Of a DNA stretch of 16,493 nt, positions 1-7,152 are shown piece after piece; position 1 is the first letter of the stretch, and each line of letters begins with the position of its first letter. This DNA is from DASQWC01 sp035640475 (lineage in GTDB: Bacteria > Actinomycetota > JAICYB01), in NCBI GenBank assembly GCA_035640475.1, contig DASQWC010000189.1:1-16493 (forward strand). Reading direction: 5' to 3'. The translations under genes were made by a program, and so were the position numbers. Below the pieces are notes generated by a model. That model had not been told where the DNA came from and did not search any database. It was given only the letters and a program-made list of their open reading frames with translations.

Positions 1-1916
1 CCGCCGAGAAGGGCGACGAACGCGCCGGCCCAGACCCAGAACACGAGCGGGTTGTGATGGACGCGGAAAACGCTTCGACGGCCCTGCACGCCGGCGAGGA
101 TCACGTACACGTCGTCGGCCGGTGTCGTCCGGATCGCGATCTCCGACTGCGGCTGCTCCCAGTTGCGGTGGAAGTTCAATTGCGGCCGCAGCGTCCCGAC
201 TCTCCGTCCGCCTCGCGATACTTCGAGGACGGCGAGGCTCACGTCCTTGTCGGGCGCGGCGAAATTCTCGGCTCGCACATATCGAAACTCGTTGCCGGCG
301 AACGAGAATCGCTCACCCGGCGAGGCGACGATCTCCGTTTGTGTCCGGCCGACGCTCCCGGCGAAGCCGATCACCATGATCGCCACGCCGAGATGGACGA
401 CGTAACCGCCGTAGCGGTGCGGGTTGCGGGCGAACAGCCCGCGAGCCGCGGCGCCCAGCGGCTGCCCGGCGATTCGAGATCGTGCGCGCGCAGCGCGCGC
501 GATCTCGAGCACGCTCGTCGTCGCGAGCAGGATCGCGATCCAGGCGATCCCCGCGAACGTGCCGCGTGCGGTGACGATCAGTGCCGCTGCAGCGAGGACG
601 GTTGCAAACGCCGCCGGCCAAGCCAGGCGTGAGGCAGCCCTGCGCAGCGAGCCGCTTCGCCACGGCACCACAGTTCCGGCCGAAGCGAGCAACAGGAGGA
701 TCGCGCCGATCGGCGACATCACGCGATTGAAGAACGGCGGTCCCACGGCGAGCTGCGATCCTCCGAGCGCTTCCGTCGCAAGGGGCAGCACCGTTCCCCA
801 GAGCACGACGACGGCCGCCCCGACGAACACGAGGTTGTTGACGAGGAAGAGCGCTTCCTTGGACATCGGCGAGCCCAGGACGTTGTCGGAGCGGAGGGAA
901 GGAAGCCGCCACACCAGCAGGCCGAGGCCGACCAGCACTTGGATGGACAGGAAGACGAAAAACCACTTCCCGATCGGCGACTCCGCAAACGTGTGCACAG
1001 ACGACAGCAGGCCCGAGCGGGTGAGGAACGTGCCGAAGGTGGCGAGGGTGGCGGCGAGGGTGATCAGGAAGACGTTCCAGACCTTGAGCATGCCGCGCCG
1101 TTCCTGGACCATCGCCGAATGGAGGAACGCAGTTGCCGCGAGCCACGGCATGAACGCGGCATTCTCGACCGGGTCCCACCCCCAGTAGCCGCCCCACCCG
1201 AGCTCCGTGTACGCCCACGCACCGCCGATGACGAGCCCGGCCCCCAGCGCGAGCCACGGGACGAGCGTCCACCTGCGAACCAACCGGATCCAATCGGCAT
1301 CGGCCCGCCGCGTCACTAAAGCGGACACGGCGATCGCGAACGGCACCGTCATGCCGACGAGTCCGGTGTAGAGCAACGGCGGATGGATGATCATCCCGGG
1401 CGAATGCAGCAATGGATTCATGCCTCGTCCGTCCGGTGGAATGACGTCGACGCGCGCGAACGGATTCTCGGCGAGCGTCGTGATCGCGAGGAAGAATATC
1501 TCGGCCCCCGCGAGCACCGGTATGGCCCACGGGACGAACGCCTCGCGATCCGGACGGCGACGTGCGGCAAACACTGCGGCGATGACGCCGAGGATGAGGC
1601 ACCAGAGCAAGAGCGAACCGGCCATGCCCGACCACAATGCCGAGAACGTGTACCAGGGCTGCGCCGCGCGCGATGTGTTCATGGCGACGTAGCGGATCGA
1701 GAAGTCGCGTGTGAAGAATGCGTACCAGAGGAGGATCGCCGCTCCGCCCACGGCGAGCGCAACGGCAATCAACGCTCGCCGCGCGCTGGTCAGGAGCTCG
1801 GGGCGCGCGACGTGCCACGACTTCGTCGTCCGATCGCGCTGCATCGACGCGGGCGCGGCGATGAAGGCGTATACGGCGAAGGCAACTGCGATGCCGAGCA
1901 ATCCTCGGCCGAGCAT
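1..1916 (-). CDS. ccmF: CcmF, heme lyase of cytochrome c maturation System I (C-terminus cut by window edge)
   Basis: Integral membrane subunit that takes heme from holo-CcmE and attaches it to CxxCH motifs of apocytochromes on the outer face of the membrane. The frame is open from the ATG at 1916 to the left edge (638 codons), close to the usual CcmF length of about 640-660, so only a short C-terminus is missing. The tryptophan-rich WWD heme-handling segment is at about residues 236-252 (GYWGWDPVENA). The four family histidines are all visible: His178 (IIHPP), His266 (LHSAM), His308 (SVHTF) and His508 (VVHLG). The ATG lies 2 bases after the ccmE stop, so the two are read together; it is the last ccm gene visible and whether ccmH follows cannot be seen. 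A long antisense-side open frame over 313-1818 is a codon-bias shadow. Confidence 0.96.
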   Translation of the reverse strand, partial: MLGRGLLGIAVAFAVYAFIAAPASMQRDRTTKSWHVARPELLTSARRALIAVALAVGGAAILLWYAFFTRDFSIRYVAMNTSRAAQPWYTFSALWSGMAGSLLLWCLILGVIAAVFAARRRPDREAFVPWAIPVLAGAEIFFLAITTLAENPFARVDVIPPDGRGMNPLLHSPGMIIHPPLLYTGLVGMTVPFAIAVSALVTRRADADWIRLVRRWTLVPWLALGAGLVIGGAWAYTELGWGGYWGWDPVENAAFMPWLAATAFLHSAMVQERRGMLKVWNVFLITLAATLATFGTFLTRSGLLSSVHTFAESPIGKWFFVFLSIQVLVGLGLLVWRLPSLRSDNVLGSPMSKEALFLVNNLVFVGAAVVVLWGTVLPLATEALGGSQLAVGPPFFNRVMSPIGAILLLLASAGTVVPWRSGSLRRAASRLAWPAAFATVLAAAALIVTARGTFAGIAWIAILLATTSVLEIARAARARSRIAGQPLGAAARGLFARNPHRYGGYVVHLGVAIMVIGFAGSVGRTQTEIVASPGERFSFAGNEFRYVRAENFAAPDKDVSLAVLEVSRGGRRVGTLRPQLNFHRNWEQPQSEIAIRTTPADDVYVILAGVQGRRSVFRVHHNPLVFWVWAGAFVALLG

Positions 1917-1918
1917 CG

Positions 1919-2359
1919 TCAGGCTCGTCCGAGATGCTCGTCGGCCTTGTCCGCCGGCACGAATTTCGACGAGCACTTCGCGAGCACCCGTGTCGCGAGG
2001 AGCGTGCCGTCCGGCTGCAGCCGTCCTTCGGCTACGACGTCCGTGCGCTCTTTCAGCGTGTCGGGGACGTCACCGCGATAGACGACGGGAACGACCTCCC
2101 GGCCGTCGGTCACGTCGAAACGCACGAGCGTGCCGCTGCGATGCAGGGTCCCGTCGGCGACTCGCCCACCGATGCGAAGATTTCGTCCCGACGAGTCGGA
2201 CGAGTGCACTTCTGAGGGCGTCTTGTAGTACGCGATTGCGTTGGGCGACGCAATGGCCCAAACGGCCAATGCGCCGATGCCGGCGACGATCAGCGTGATG
2301 CCGGCCGCCCACTTCGCGCGACGCGAACGTGGAGGAGATTCCTGCGCGCTCACGGACAC
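1919..2359 (-). CDS. ccmE: CcmE, heme chaperone, Cys-type variant
   Basis: Membrane-anchored periplasmic-side heme chaperone that receives heme from CcmC and hands it to CcmF. It has a short basic N-terminus, one membrane helix (about 17-37), then an OB-fold beta domain (RIGGRVADGT, then FDVTDG and VVYRGDVPD) and the C-terminal heme-binding tail; 146 aa is normal. The classical HxxxY motif is replaced: the sequence reads VLAKCSSKF, Cys129 with Phe133 in the Tyr position. A Cys-type CcmE (CxxxY) is known from archaea and sulfate reducers as part of a variant System I. The start is taken as GTG at 2359, 3 bases after the ccmD stop; an in-frame GTG at 2353 has a better-spaced AGGG and is equally possible. 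Confidence 0.93.
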   Translation of the reverse strand: MSVSAQESPPRSRRAKWAAGITLIVAGIGALAVWAIASPNAIAYYKTPSEVHSSDSSGRNLRIGGRVADGTLHRSGTLVRFDVTDGREVVPVVYRGDVPDTLKERTDVVAEGRLQPDGTLLATRVLAKCSSKFVPADKADEHLGRA

Positions 2360-2362
2360 ACC

Positions 2363-2515
2363 CTAGCTTGCCGCCGGCGGAGCTTTCTTCGAGATCTCTT
2401 CGACCCGGCGGGCGATGTCGCGCTGGGCTCGTGCGAGCCGGACCAGGTACGCGCCGATCAGGATCCACGAGACAACGAATCCGACGCCGAGCCAGACGAC
2501 CGTGTCAGGGACCAA
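2363..2515 (-). CDS. ccmD: CcmD, small membrane protein of the heme-export complex
   Basis: Small one-helix protein that, in studied systems, helps release holo-CcmE from the CcmABC complex. The protein is about 50 aa: a hydrophobic helix (VVWLGVGFVVSWILIGAYLV) followed by a basic amphipathic stretch RLARAQRDIARRVEEI, the typical CcmD layout. I chose the TTG at 2515 because GGAGG lies 6 bases before it; this gives an 11-base overlap with the end of ccmC. A longer frame from 2572 would add 19 residues unlike the family. Identification rests on layout and position between ccmC and ccmE, as CcmD sequences are poorly conserved. Confidence 0.85.
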   Translation of the reverse strand: MVPDTVVWLGVGFVVSWILIGAYLVRLARAQRDIARRVEEISKKAPPAAS

Positions 2516-3188
2516 CGGAGGCCTCCATCGCTTCGACGCGCCGCCGCGCTTGTTCGATCCGAAGCCGCACAACGAGCAGAGCGGCGAACAACAGCGTGAA
2601 CGCCACCATCGATACCAGCAACGTGAGCAGCATGCTGCCCGGCAGATCGGGTCCTTCCGAGCGCAGGACGGTCGGCGTCGGGTGCTGTGTCCGCCACCAG
2701 TACACCGCGGAATGGACGACGGGGATGTCGAGGGCGCCGATCAAGCCGATGACTGCCGACAGCCGCGCACGACGCTCACCCGGCGGCGTCGTGGCGCGGA
2801 AGAGGAGGTACCCGGCGTAGATCAGCCAGAGCACGAGCGTGGACGTCAAGCGCGCGTCCCACACCCACCACGTTCCCCATGTGCTGTGGCCCCAGACCGG
2901 ACCCACGGCGAGGACGAGCGAGATGAAGAGCAGACCGACCTCGGCCGAGGCAACGGCGATGGCGTCCCAGCGCTCCCAGTCGTGTCTGCGGGCAAGCACC
3001 ATCACGCTCGCGGCGGCGACCGTGATGAACGCGATGTACATCACCCACGCCGTCGGCGCGTGAATGTAGAAGAGGCGCTGTACGTCTCCTTGCACCGCTT
3101 CGGTCGGGGCGTAGAAGAACGCGAGCGCGAGCGCGGCGACGACGGCCGCAACCGCAACCATCGGGAGTCGGAGACCGGCGGAAGCCAT
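2505..3188 (-). CDS. ccmC: CcmC, heme-handling membrane protein
   Basis: Six-helix membrane protein that presents heme to CcmE. The 227-aa product has the WWD signature at residues 99-113 (WGHSTWGTWWVWDAR) and the two flanking histidines expected as heme ligands, His43 (YIHAP) and His159 (PVVHS). The ATG at 3188 immediately follows the ccmB stop with no gap, and GAGG lies 5 bases upstream (3194-3197). The sequence begins with a strong hydrophobic helix (about 8-26) and ends in a charged tail. All catalytically important family features are present, so this looks fully functional. Confidence 0.96.
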   Translation of the reverse strand: MASAGLRLPMVAVAAVVAALALAFFYAPTEAVQGDVQRLFYIHAPTAWVMYIAFITVAAASVMVLARRHDWERWDAIAVASAEVGLLFISLVLAVGPVWGHSTWGTWWVWDARLTSTLVLWLIYAGYLLFRATTPPGERRARLSAVIGLIGALDIPVVHSAVYWWRTQHPTPTVLRSEGPDLPGSMLLTLLVSMVAFTLLFAALLVVRLRIEQARRRVEAMEASVGP

Positions 3189-3854
3189 TTATTCCTCGAG
3201 AACGTACTCGAACAGCAGGATGCTCGTCCCCAGCGCGAGCACGTCGAACGCGCCGAGCAGCACGAACCCGGTCGTCGCCGACTCGAGGGGCGCGCCACCC
3301 AGGTACAGCGCCAGCAGTCGGACGCACGCGATTGTCTGCGGAACCACGAGGGGGAACAGCAAGATCGGCAGGATGATGTCGCTGGAGCGCGCGGCGCCGG
3401 CAACGGCTGCGAAGAGCGTGCCCCATGCCGTCATACCCGCGACGCCGAGAAACGCGACGCCCATCGATGCCGCGATGCCGGACGGCCGACCGCTGAAGAG
3501 CGCTGCGGTGAGTGGGACGAGGACGCACACCAAGATGCCGACGACGATCGCGCTCGAAAGCGTCTTTGCCAGGTACAAGGCCGTCGGGTCGATCGGGGAT
3601 GCACGCAGTGCATCGAGCGTGCCGTCGCGGCGCTCGGACTCGAAGGCGCGGCGAAACTCCAGGACGCTCGCGAAGACGATCGCCGCCCACAGAAACCCGG
3701 CGGCGGCGAGCGGCCGAACATCGGATTCCGGCGGGAGCGAGAAGTGCAACGTCACAAGAACCGTCGCCGAGAAGACAACGAGCGTGCCGAGGCGCTCGAG
3801 GCTGCGCGCCTCGGTGACGGCGTCCTTCCACAGCAACAGCGCGACACGTTTCAT
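3189..3854 (-). CDS. ccmB: CcmB, permease subunit of the CcmABC complex
   Basis: Membrane component that pairs with the CcmA ATPase; the CcmAB ATPase activity releases heme-loaded CcmE from CcmC. The 221-aa product matches the usual CcmB length of about 220. It begins MKRVALLLWKDAVTEARS, the typical short amphipathic N-terminus, and contains the conserved segment FRRAFESERRDGTLDALRASP before several hydrophobic helices. The ATG at 3854 overlaps the ccmA stop as ATGA, so the genes are translationally coupled. A longer in-frame extension up to 4034 would lie antisense-frame within ccmA and is rejected. Confidence 0.94.
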   Translation of the reverse strand: MKRVALLLWKDAVTEARSLERLGTLVVFSATVLVTLHFSLPPESDVRPLAAAGFLWAAIVFASVLEFRRAFESERRDGTLDALRASPIDPTALYLAKTLSSAIVVGILVCVLVPLTAALFSGRPSGIAASMGVAFLGVAGMTAWGTLFAAVAGAARSSDIILPILLFPLVVPQTIACVRLLALYLGGAPLESATTGFVLLGAFDVLALGTSILLFEYVLEE

Positions 3855-4468
3855 CGAGCGGCCAGATCGCCGTCGACGAGCTCGAAACGGCGACCGGAGG
3901 CCACGCCGTCGAGATCGTGCGTCGCCACGACCACGGTCGGGCAACGCGCGAGCACGTCGGTGACCGCGCGCACGCCGTCGGCGTCGAGCCCGGCGAGCGG
4001 TTCGTCGGCGATGACGAGCTCGGGACTCGTGCACAAGGCACGCGCAACTGCTGCGCGTTGACGCATCCCCTGCGAGTACTCGGCAACAGGACGACGGTCG
4101 CCGGGATCGAGGCCGAGCTCGGCCAGGAGCTCGCCGCCGCGATCAAGAGCATGCGGTGCGCCGTACAACCGCGACCAGAACCTGATGTTCTCGGCCGCCG
4201 ACATGCGCGCGTACAGTCCCGGTGCATGTCCGATCAGTCCGATGCGGGCGCGCACGTCCGGGTCGCCGGTCGAGCCGCCGAGCACCTCGACCCGGCCGGA
4301 TGTCGGACGCAGCAGTCCGGTGATCACGCGCAGCAGCGTCGTCTTGCCCGATCCGTTGGCGCCGGTGATCGCGATGTGCTCTCCAGGGTCGACGACGAGG
4401 TCGACCCTGGAGAGCACGCGAGTCGAGCCGAACCTCCGCTCGAGCCCATTGATTACGACGGCACTCAT
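3851..4468 (-). CDS. ccmA: CcmA, ATPase subunit of the CcmABC complex
   Basis: Cytoplasmic ABC ATPase of the cytochrome c maturation system. Walker A is GANGSGKT (36-43), the ABC signature is the CcmA-typical YSQGM (131-135), Walker B is LVIADEP (151-157) and the switch histidine is His184. At 205 aa it has the short single-domain length of the family. The ATG at 4468 is not preceded by a clear ribosome site; instead G/C-tract hairpin sequence lies just upstream and a 17-bp inverted repeat covers codons 18-31. It leads the ccmABCDEF run, about 70 bases after the hypothetical gene that ends at 4539. Confidence 0.95.
   Translation of the reverse strand: MSAVVINGLERRFGSTRVLSRVDLVVDPGEHIAITGANGSGKTTLLRVITGLLRPTSGRVEVLGGSTGDPDVRARIGLIGHAPGLYARMSAAENIRFWSRLYGAPHALDRGGELLAELGLDPGDRRPVAEYSQGMRQRAAVARALCTSPELVIADEPLAGLDADGVRAVTDVLARCPTVVVATHDLDGVASGRRFELVDGDLAAR
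4376..4417. repeat. Perfect 17-bp inverted repeat inside the 5' part of ccmA
   Basis: GTGCTCTCCAGGGTCGA at 4376-4392 is the exact reverse complement of 4401-4417, separated by 8 bases. It covers ccmA codons 18-31 (VLSRVDL/VVDPGEH) and would form a very stable hairpin in the ccmA mRNA, about 50-90 bases after the start codon. It encodes a family-typical protein stretch, so codon choice rather than protein sequence creates the symmetry. Function is unknown; control of ribosome progress or mRNA stability is possible. Confidence 0.8.
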
Positions 4469-4473
4469 TTATT

Positions 4474-4548
4474 CGGGGGAGCTGCGCCCCCCGGGCCCCC
4501 CGCGCGTGGAATGATCTCGGCTCGCATGCTCGCCTCGCTCATTCCACG
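4474..4548. repeat. Two inverted repeats in the gap before ccmA
   Basis: Between the hypothetical gene and ccmA there are two foldable elements. A perfect 10-bp pair, CGTGGAATGA (4505-4514) with TCATTCCACG (4539-4548), spans a 24-base loop and includes the stop codon of the upstream gene. Closer to ccmA, CGGGGG (4474-4479) pairs with CCCCCG (4488-4493) directly where a ribosome site would be expected. There is no T-run on either strand, so a simple intrinsic terminator is unlikely. An operator or a structure limiting ccmA translation is possible. Confidence 0.55.
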
Positions 4549-5627
4549 TAAACCGGTTGCGGAGACGGCGGCTGCTTCGCCCGGTGTCGTCTCCGCACAA
4601 ACGGGAAGGCGAAGATCGCGACGGCGACGAGCGCCGCCGCGACCAACCCAACCGACCGCAGTGTGTTCGACGCGGGTTTCACCGAAACGATGAAACGCAC
4701 GGTCTGTTGCGGAGCGAGATTGCTCACCTTGATTCGGGTGTACTGCCGTTCCCGGCCCTCGGGTCCGATCGTGACGATCTCTGCCGGTGTTGGTTTCCCG
4801 GGCCGCGCAGCGGTCAGCTCGCCGCCGACGAGCAGCTCGAATCGTTTCGTCGGATGGGTCGCCGTCCTGCGTACCGACAGGCCGTCGCGCGGCATCGGGG
4901 AGACGTAGGTGTACGTGATGTCGTGGCGTCCCGGAACGAGCGGAGCGCGCGAGACGATCTCACCGTTGCCGAGGTCCAGCAGCCGCCGATCCAGGCCGGC
5001 GCGTGGATCGATCGCATTGCCACCTTCGATGAGCGGAAGCCTGAGCGCTCCGACGTAGGCAAGCTTGGACCGGTTGCGCACTGTGAGCGCATGAACGACC
5101 TGCGCGCCCTTCGCGTCGCCGACGACGGCGACGGATTCGACATCGAGACCGATGACGCTCGTGCTCCGGGTGGGCGGCGCGACGACCACGACGACCGGGT
5201 TCTGCGGCGTTGTTCCGAAGCGCAAGACCTCCGACGGAAACGTCACGTCTTGGAAGCGAACGTCGGCGGCGTAGGGTGTGCCCGGCGTCACGTCGACGTC
5301 CTCGAACGAAAAGCGACCGGAGCGATCGGTCGTCGTCCGGCGTTTCGCGTCCTCGTCGGAGAAGAGTGGAACGAGATCGACGCGCAGCCCGGACACATCT
5401 GTGCCCGGCGCTGCGCGTACAACGCCGTTGACCTCATCCGACGAGCGGGGGTCGCTCGAGCGCACCGGCGAAAGCGTCACGCGCGGCTCGTCATGTCCTT
5501 GAACAGGGTCCTCGGATGAGGTGCTGAGCGTCGGGACGGCAAACGCGAACGCGATCACGCCGGCGCCGAGAAAGATTGCTGCGCCGGCGACGACGCGAGG
5601 CATCGACCCGAAGCGGGAGCCGGTCAA
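4539..5627 (-). CDS. Hypothetical membrane-anchored protein with a carboxypeptidase-regulatory-like beta domain
   Basis: Not recognised as a named family. The 362-aa product has an N-terminal hydrophobic helix (about 13-32), a Ser/Asp-rich linker, a beta-sandwich resembling the carboxypeptidase regulatory/transthyretin-like fold at about 65-130 (EVNGVVRAAPGTDVSGLRVD... DRSGRFSF), a second extracytoplasmic beta region at about 155-318, a C-terminal helix (about 324-345) and a basic tail RRRHRAK. This is an envelope protein exposed outside with both ends anchored. It stands first in the ccm run, so a role in cytochrome assembly is possible but unproven. The start is uncertain: TTG at 5627, ATG at 5603, or further upstream, because the frame stays open and hydrophobic up to a stop near 5730. 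Confidence 0.8.
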   Translation of the reverse strand: MTGSRFGSMPRVVAGAAIFLGAGVIAFAFAVPTLSTSSEDPVQGHDEPRVTLSPVRSSDPRSSDEVNGVVRAAPGTDVSGLRVDLVPLFSDEDAKRRTTTDRSGRFSFEDVDVTPGTPYAADVRFQDVTFPSEVLRFGTTPQNPVVVVVAPPTRSTSVIGLDVESVAVVGDAKGAQVVHALTVRNRSKLAYVGALRLPLIEGGNAIDPRAGLDRRLLDLGNGEIVSRAPLVPGRHDITYTYVSPMPRDGLSVRRTATHPTKRFELLVGGELTAARPGKPTPAEIVTIGPEGRERQYTRIKVSNLAPQQTVRFIVSVKPASNTLRSVGLVAAALVAVAIFAFPFVRRRHRAKQPPSPQPVYVE

Positions 5628-5757
5628 GCGCAGGGCGCCCGACGCCGCGAGCGCGACGCCGCTACAGAGAAGCGCGACAACGATGATTCCTTGCTGCAGG
5701 CTATACTCCGCGCGGTCGAGGGCAGCGCTTTAGCTCACACGGTACTCCGGGAGAAAC
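5628..5757. promoter_or_regulatory. Divergent intergenic region, probable promoters for the ccm run and the CcoN-like operon
   Basis: The only space between the divergent genes. TATACT at 5702-5707 is a plausible -10 for the plus-strand operon, and the same spot reads TATAGC on the minus strand; no convincing -35 is seen for either. GGGAG at 5749-5753 is the ribosome site for the ATG at 5758. No operator-like palindrome was found. Confidence 0.35.
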
Positions 5758-7152
5758 ATGGTCGAAGCGCGGGCCGGCGCCACCTACCAGGTCGAGCCGG
5801 ATTTTGCGGCGCGACAGTCGATTCTCTGGGCCATTGCATGGCTCGTGGGCGGCGTGACCGTCACGCTCGTCGTCCAGGTCCTTCTGCTCAAGCCGGACGT
5901 GCTCGGTGTCTTGCCCTTCCTCCAGTACGGCCGGCTGCGCGGTGTTGCGGAGACGACGATCGTCTTTGGGTGGCTCGGCACCGTCGGTTTCGCCGCGCTG
6001 TACGCACTGCTTCCTCGCGTTGCCGAGGTGCAGTTGCACAACGAGGTACTCGGTTCCGCGACGACGCTTACGTGGAGCGTCATCCTGACCGGCGGCATCC
6101 TCGCCGTGGCGCTCGGACTCAATCAGGGCCGACTCCTCGGCGAGCTTCCGGCGGGGGCCGATCTCGGCATGCTCCTCATGCTGATCTTCGTTCTGTACAA
6201 CGCCGGCGTCACCGCGGTTCGCCGCCGTGAGCGAACGCTGTACGTGTCTGCCTGGTACCTGCTCGCGGCCGCCTTGCTCGCGCCGATCGTGTTCGTCGTC
6301 GGTAACCTGCCGGCCTTTTCGGGCATCACCGACTCGATCGTCTCGGGTTTCTATCTGAACGGCATCGAGATGCTGTGGTTGCTTCCGGTCTCGCTTGCGA
6401 TCGCGTATTACGTCGTTCCCGTGGAGACGGGCAACCCGCTGCATTCGTCGTCCCTTTCTCGCGCCGGCTTCTGGAGTCTCGTATTTGCCGGCGGCTGGGC
6501 GGGCCAGCGGTTCTTCATCAAGGGGCCCGGCCCGGACTACCTCGAATCGATCGCGGTCGGCATGACGGCCGTTCTGCTCGTCCCCGTGCTGTCTGCGGCG
6601 ACGAATCTTCTTGCGACCGGTCGCACTCGATGGGGTCTGGTTGCGCAGTCGTTCGGCCTTCGCTTCGCTGTGACGGCGATCGGGTTGCTCATCGCCTGGA
6701 TCGTTCTCGTCGTGCTCGGGACGATTCCTTCGATCTCTCGGTTCGTCGGGCTGACGGCCTGGCAGGCGGGCGTTCGTCACCTCGCGCTCTTCGGCGTCTT
6801 CTCGTCGTTCGGATTCGCCTTCATCTATCACGCCTATCCACTGCTGGTCGGACGCGATTGGTACTCGCGGTCGGCTGCCGCCTTCCATTTCTGGGCGACG
6901 GAGATCGGCGTGGTCACCGGCACCGTCTTGCTCATGGCGACCGGGGTGGGAGAAGCCGCGCTTCGTATCGGCGGCGGAACCGTCGGTCCGCCCGACGTGT
7001 CCGTTGTCCTTCGCCTCCTCACGGCGGCTTCCTTCGCCGTCGTTGTTGTTGCGCAGTTCGTCCTCGCGTACAACACATTCCGCACGTCTCGCGCCGGTCC
7101 GTTCGTCGCCGGCGTGTCCGCGCGCGGCGCCGCCGTCGGGAGCTCTTCGTGA
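5758..7152 (+). CDS. CcoN-like heme-copper oxidase subunit I homologue lacking most metal ligands
   Basis: A 464-aa polytopic membrane protein that aligns end to end with cbb3 oxidase subunit CcoN: YGRLR (57-61), YVSAWY (162-167), TDSIVSGFYLN (191-201), GWAGQRF (246-252) through PDY, LTAWQAGVRH (332-341), FIYHAYPLLVGRD (355-367), FHFWATEIG (376-384) and LAYNTFRTSR (436-445). Compared with remembered Pseudomonas CcoN, the low-spin heme His60 is Ala64, the CuB ligands His207, His257 and His258 are Asn201, Arg251 and Phe252, the cross-linked Tyr is Gly245, and heme b3 His345 is Val339. Only the second low-spin ligand (His347) is kept, as His341. Oxygen reduction is therefore not expected. It overlaps the next gene, a CcoO-like cytochrome, by 4 bases (GTGA). 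Role unknown: structural partner or electron-transfer platform. Confidence 0.88.
   Translation: MVEARAGATYQVEPDFAARQSILWAIAWLVGGVTVTLVVQVLLLKPDVLGVLPFLQYGRLRGVAETTIVFGWLGTVGFAALYALLPRVAEVQLHNEVLGSATTLTWSVILTGGILAVALGLNQGRLLGELPAGADLGMLLMLIFVLYNAGVTAVRRRERTLYVSAWYLLAAALLAPIVFVVGNLPAFSGITDSIVSGFYLNGIEMLWLLPVSLAIAYYVVPVETGNPLHSSSLSRAGFWSLVFAGGWAGQRFFIKGPGPDYLESIAVGMTAVLLVPVLSAATNLLATGRTRWGLVAQSFGLRFAVTAIGLLIAWIVLVVLGTIPSISRFVGLTAWQAGVRHLALFGVFSSFGFAFIYHAYPLLVGRDWYSRSAAAFHFWATEIGVVTGTVLLMATGVGEAALRIGGGTVGPPDVSVVLRLLTAASFAVVVVAQFVLAYNTFRTSRAGPFVAGVSARGAAVGSSS

Noticed and set aside
313..1818. Long minus-strand open frame out of phase with ccmF
   Set aside because: Arg/Ala/Pro-rich composition without motifs; it is a high-GC shadow of ccmF, which has all family residues.
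2415..4061. Plus-strand 548-codon open frame opposite ccmA-ccmD
   Set aside because: Composition is charged and repetitive with no domain; the opposite strand encodes intact CcmA, CcmB, CcmC and CcmD.
3186..4472. Identical GAATAAATG sequence at the starts of ccmC and ccmA
   Set aside because: Nine bases including the start codon; only ccmC has a ribosome site with it, so a shared regulatory signal is not supported.
5758..7152. Annotation as an active cbb3-type cytochrome c oxidase subunit I
   Set aside because: The family fold is clear, but CuB ligands, heme b3 ligand, active-site Tyr and one low-spin heme ligand are all substituted.
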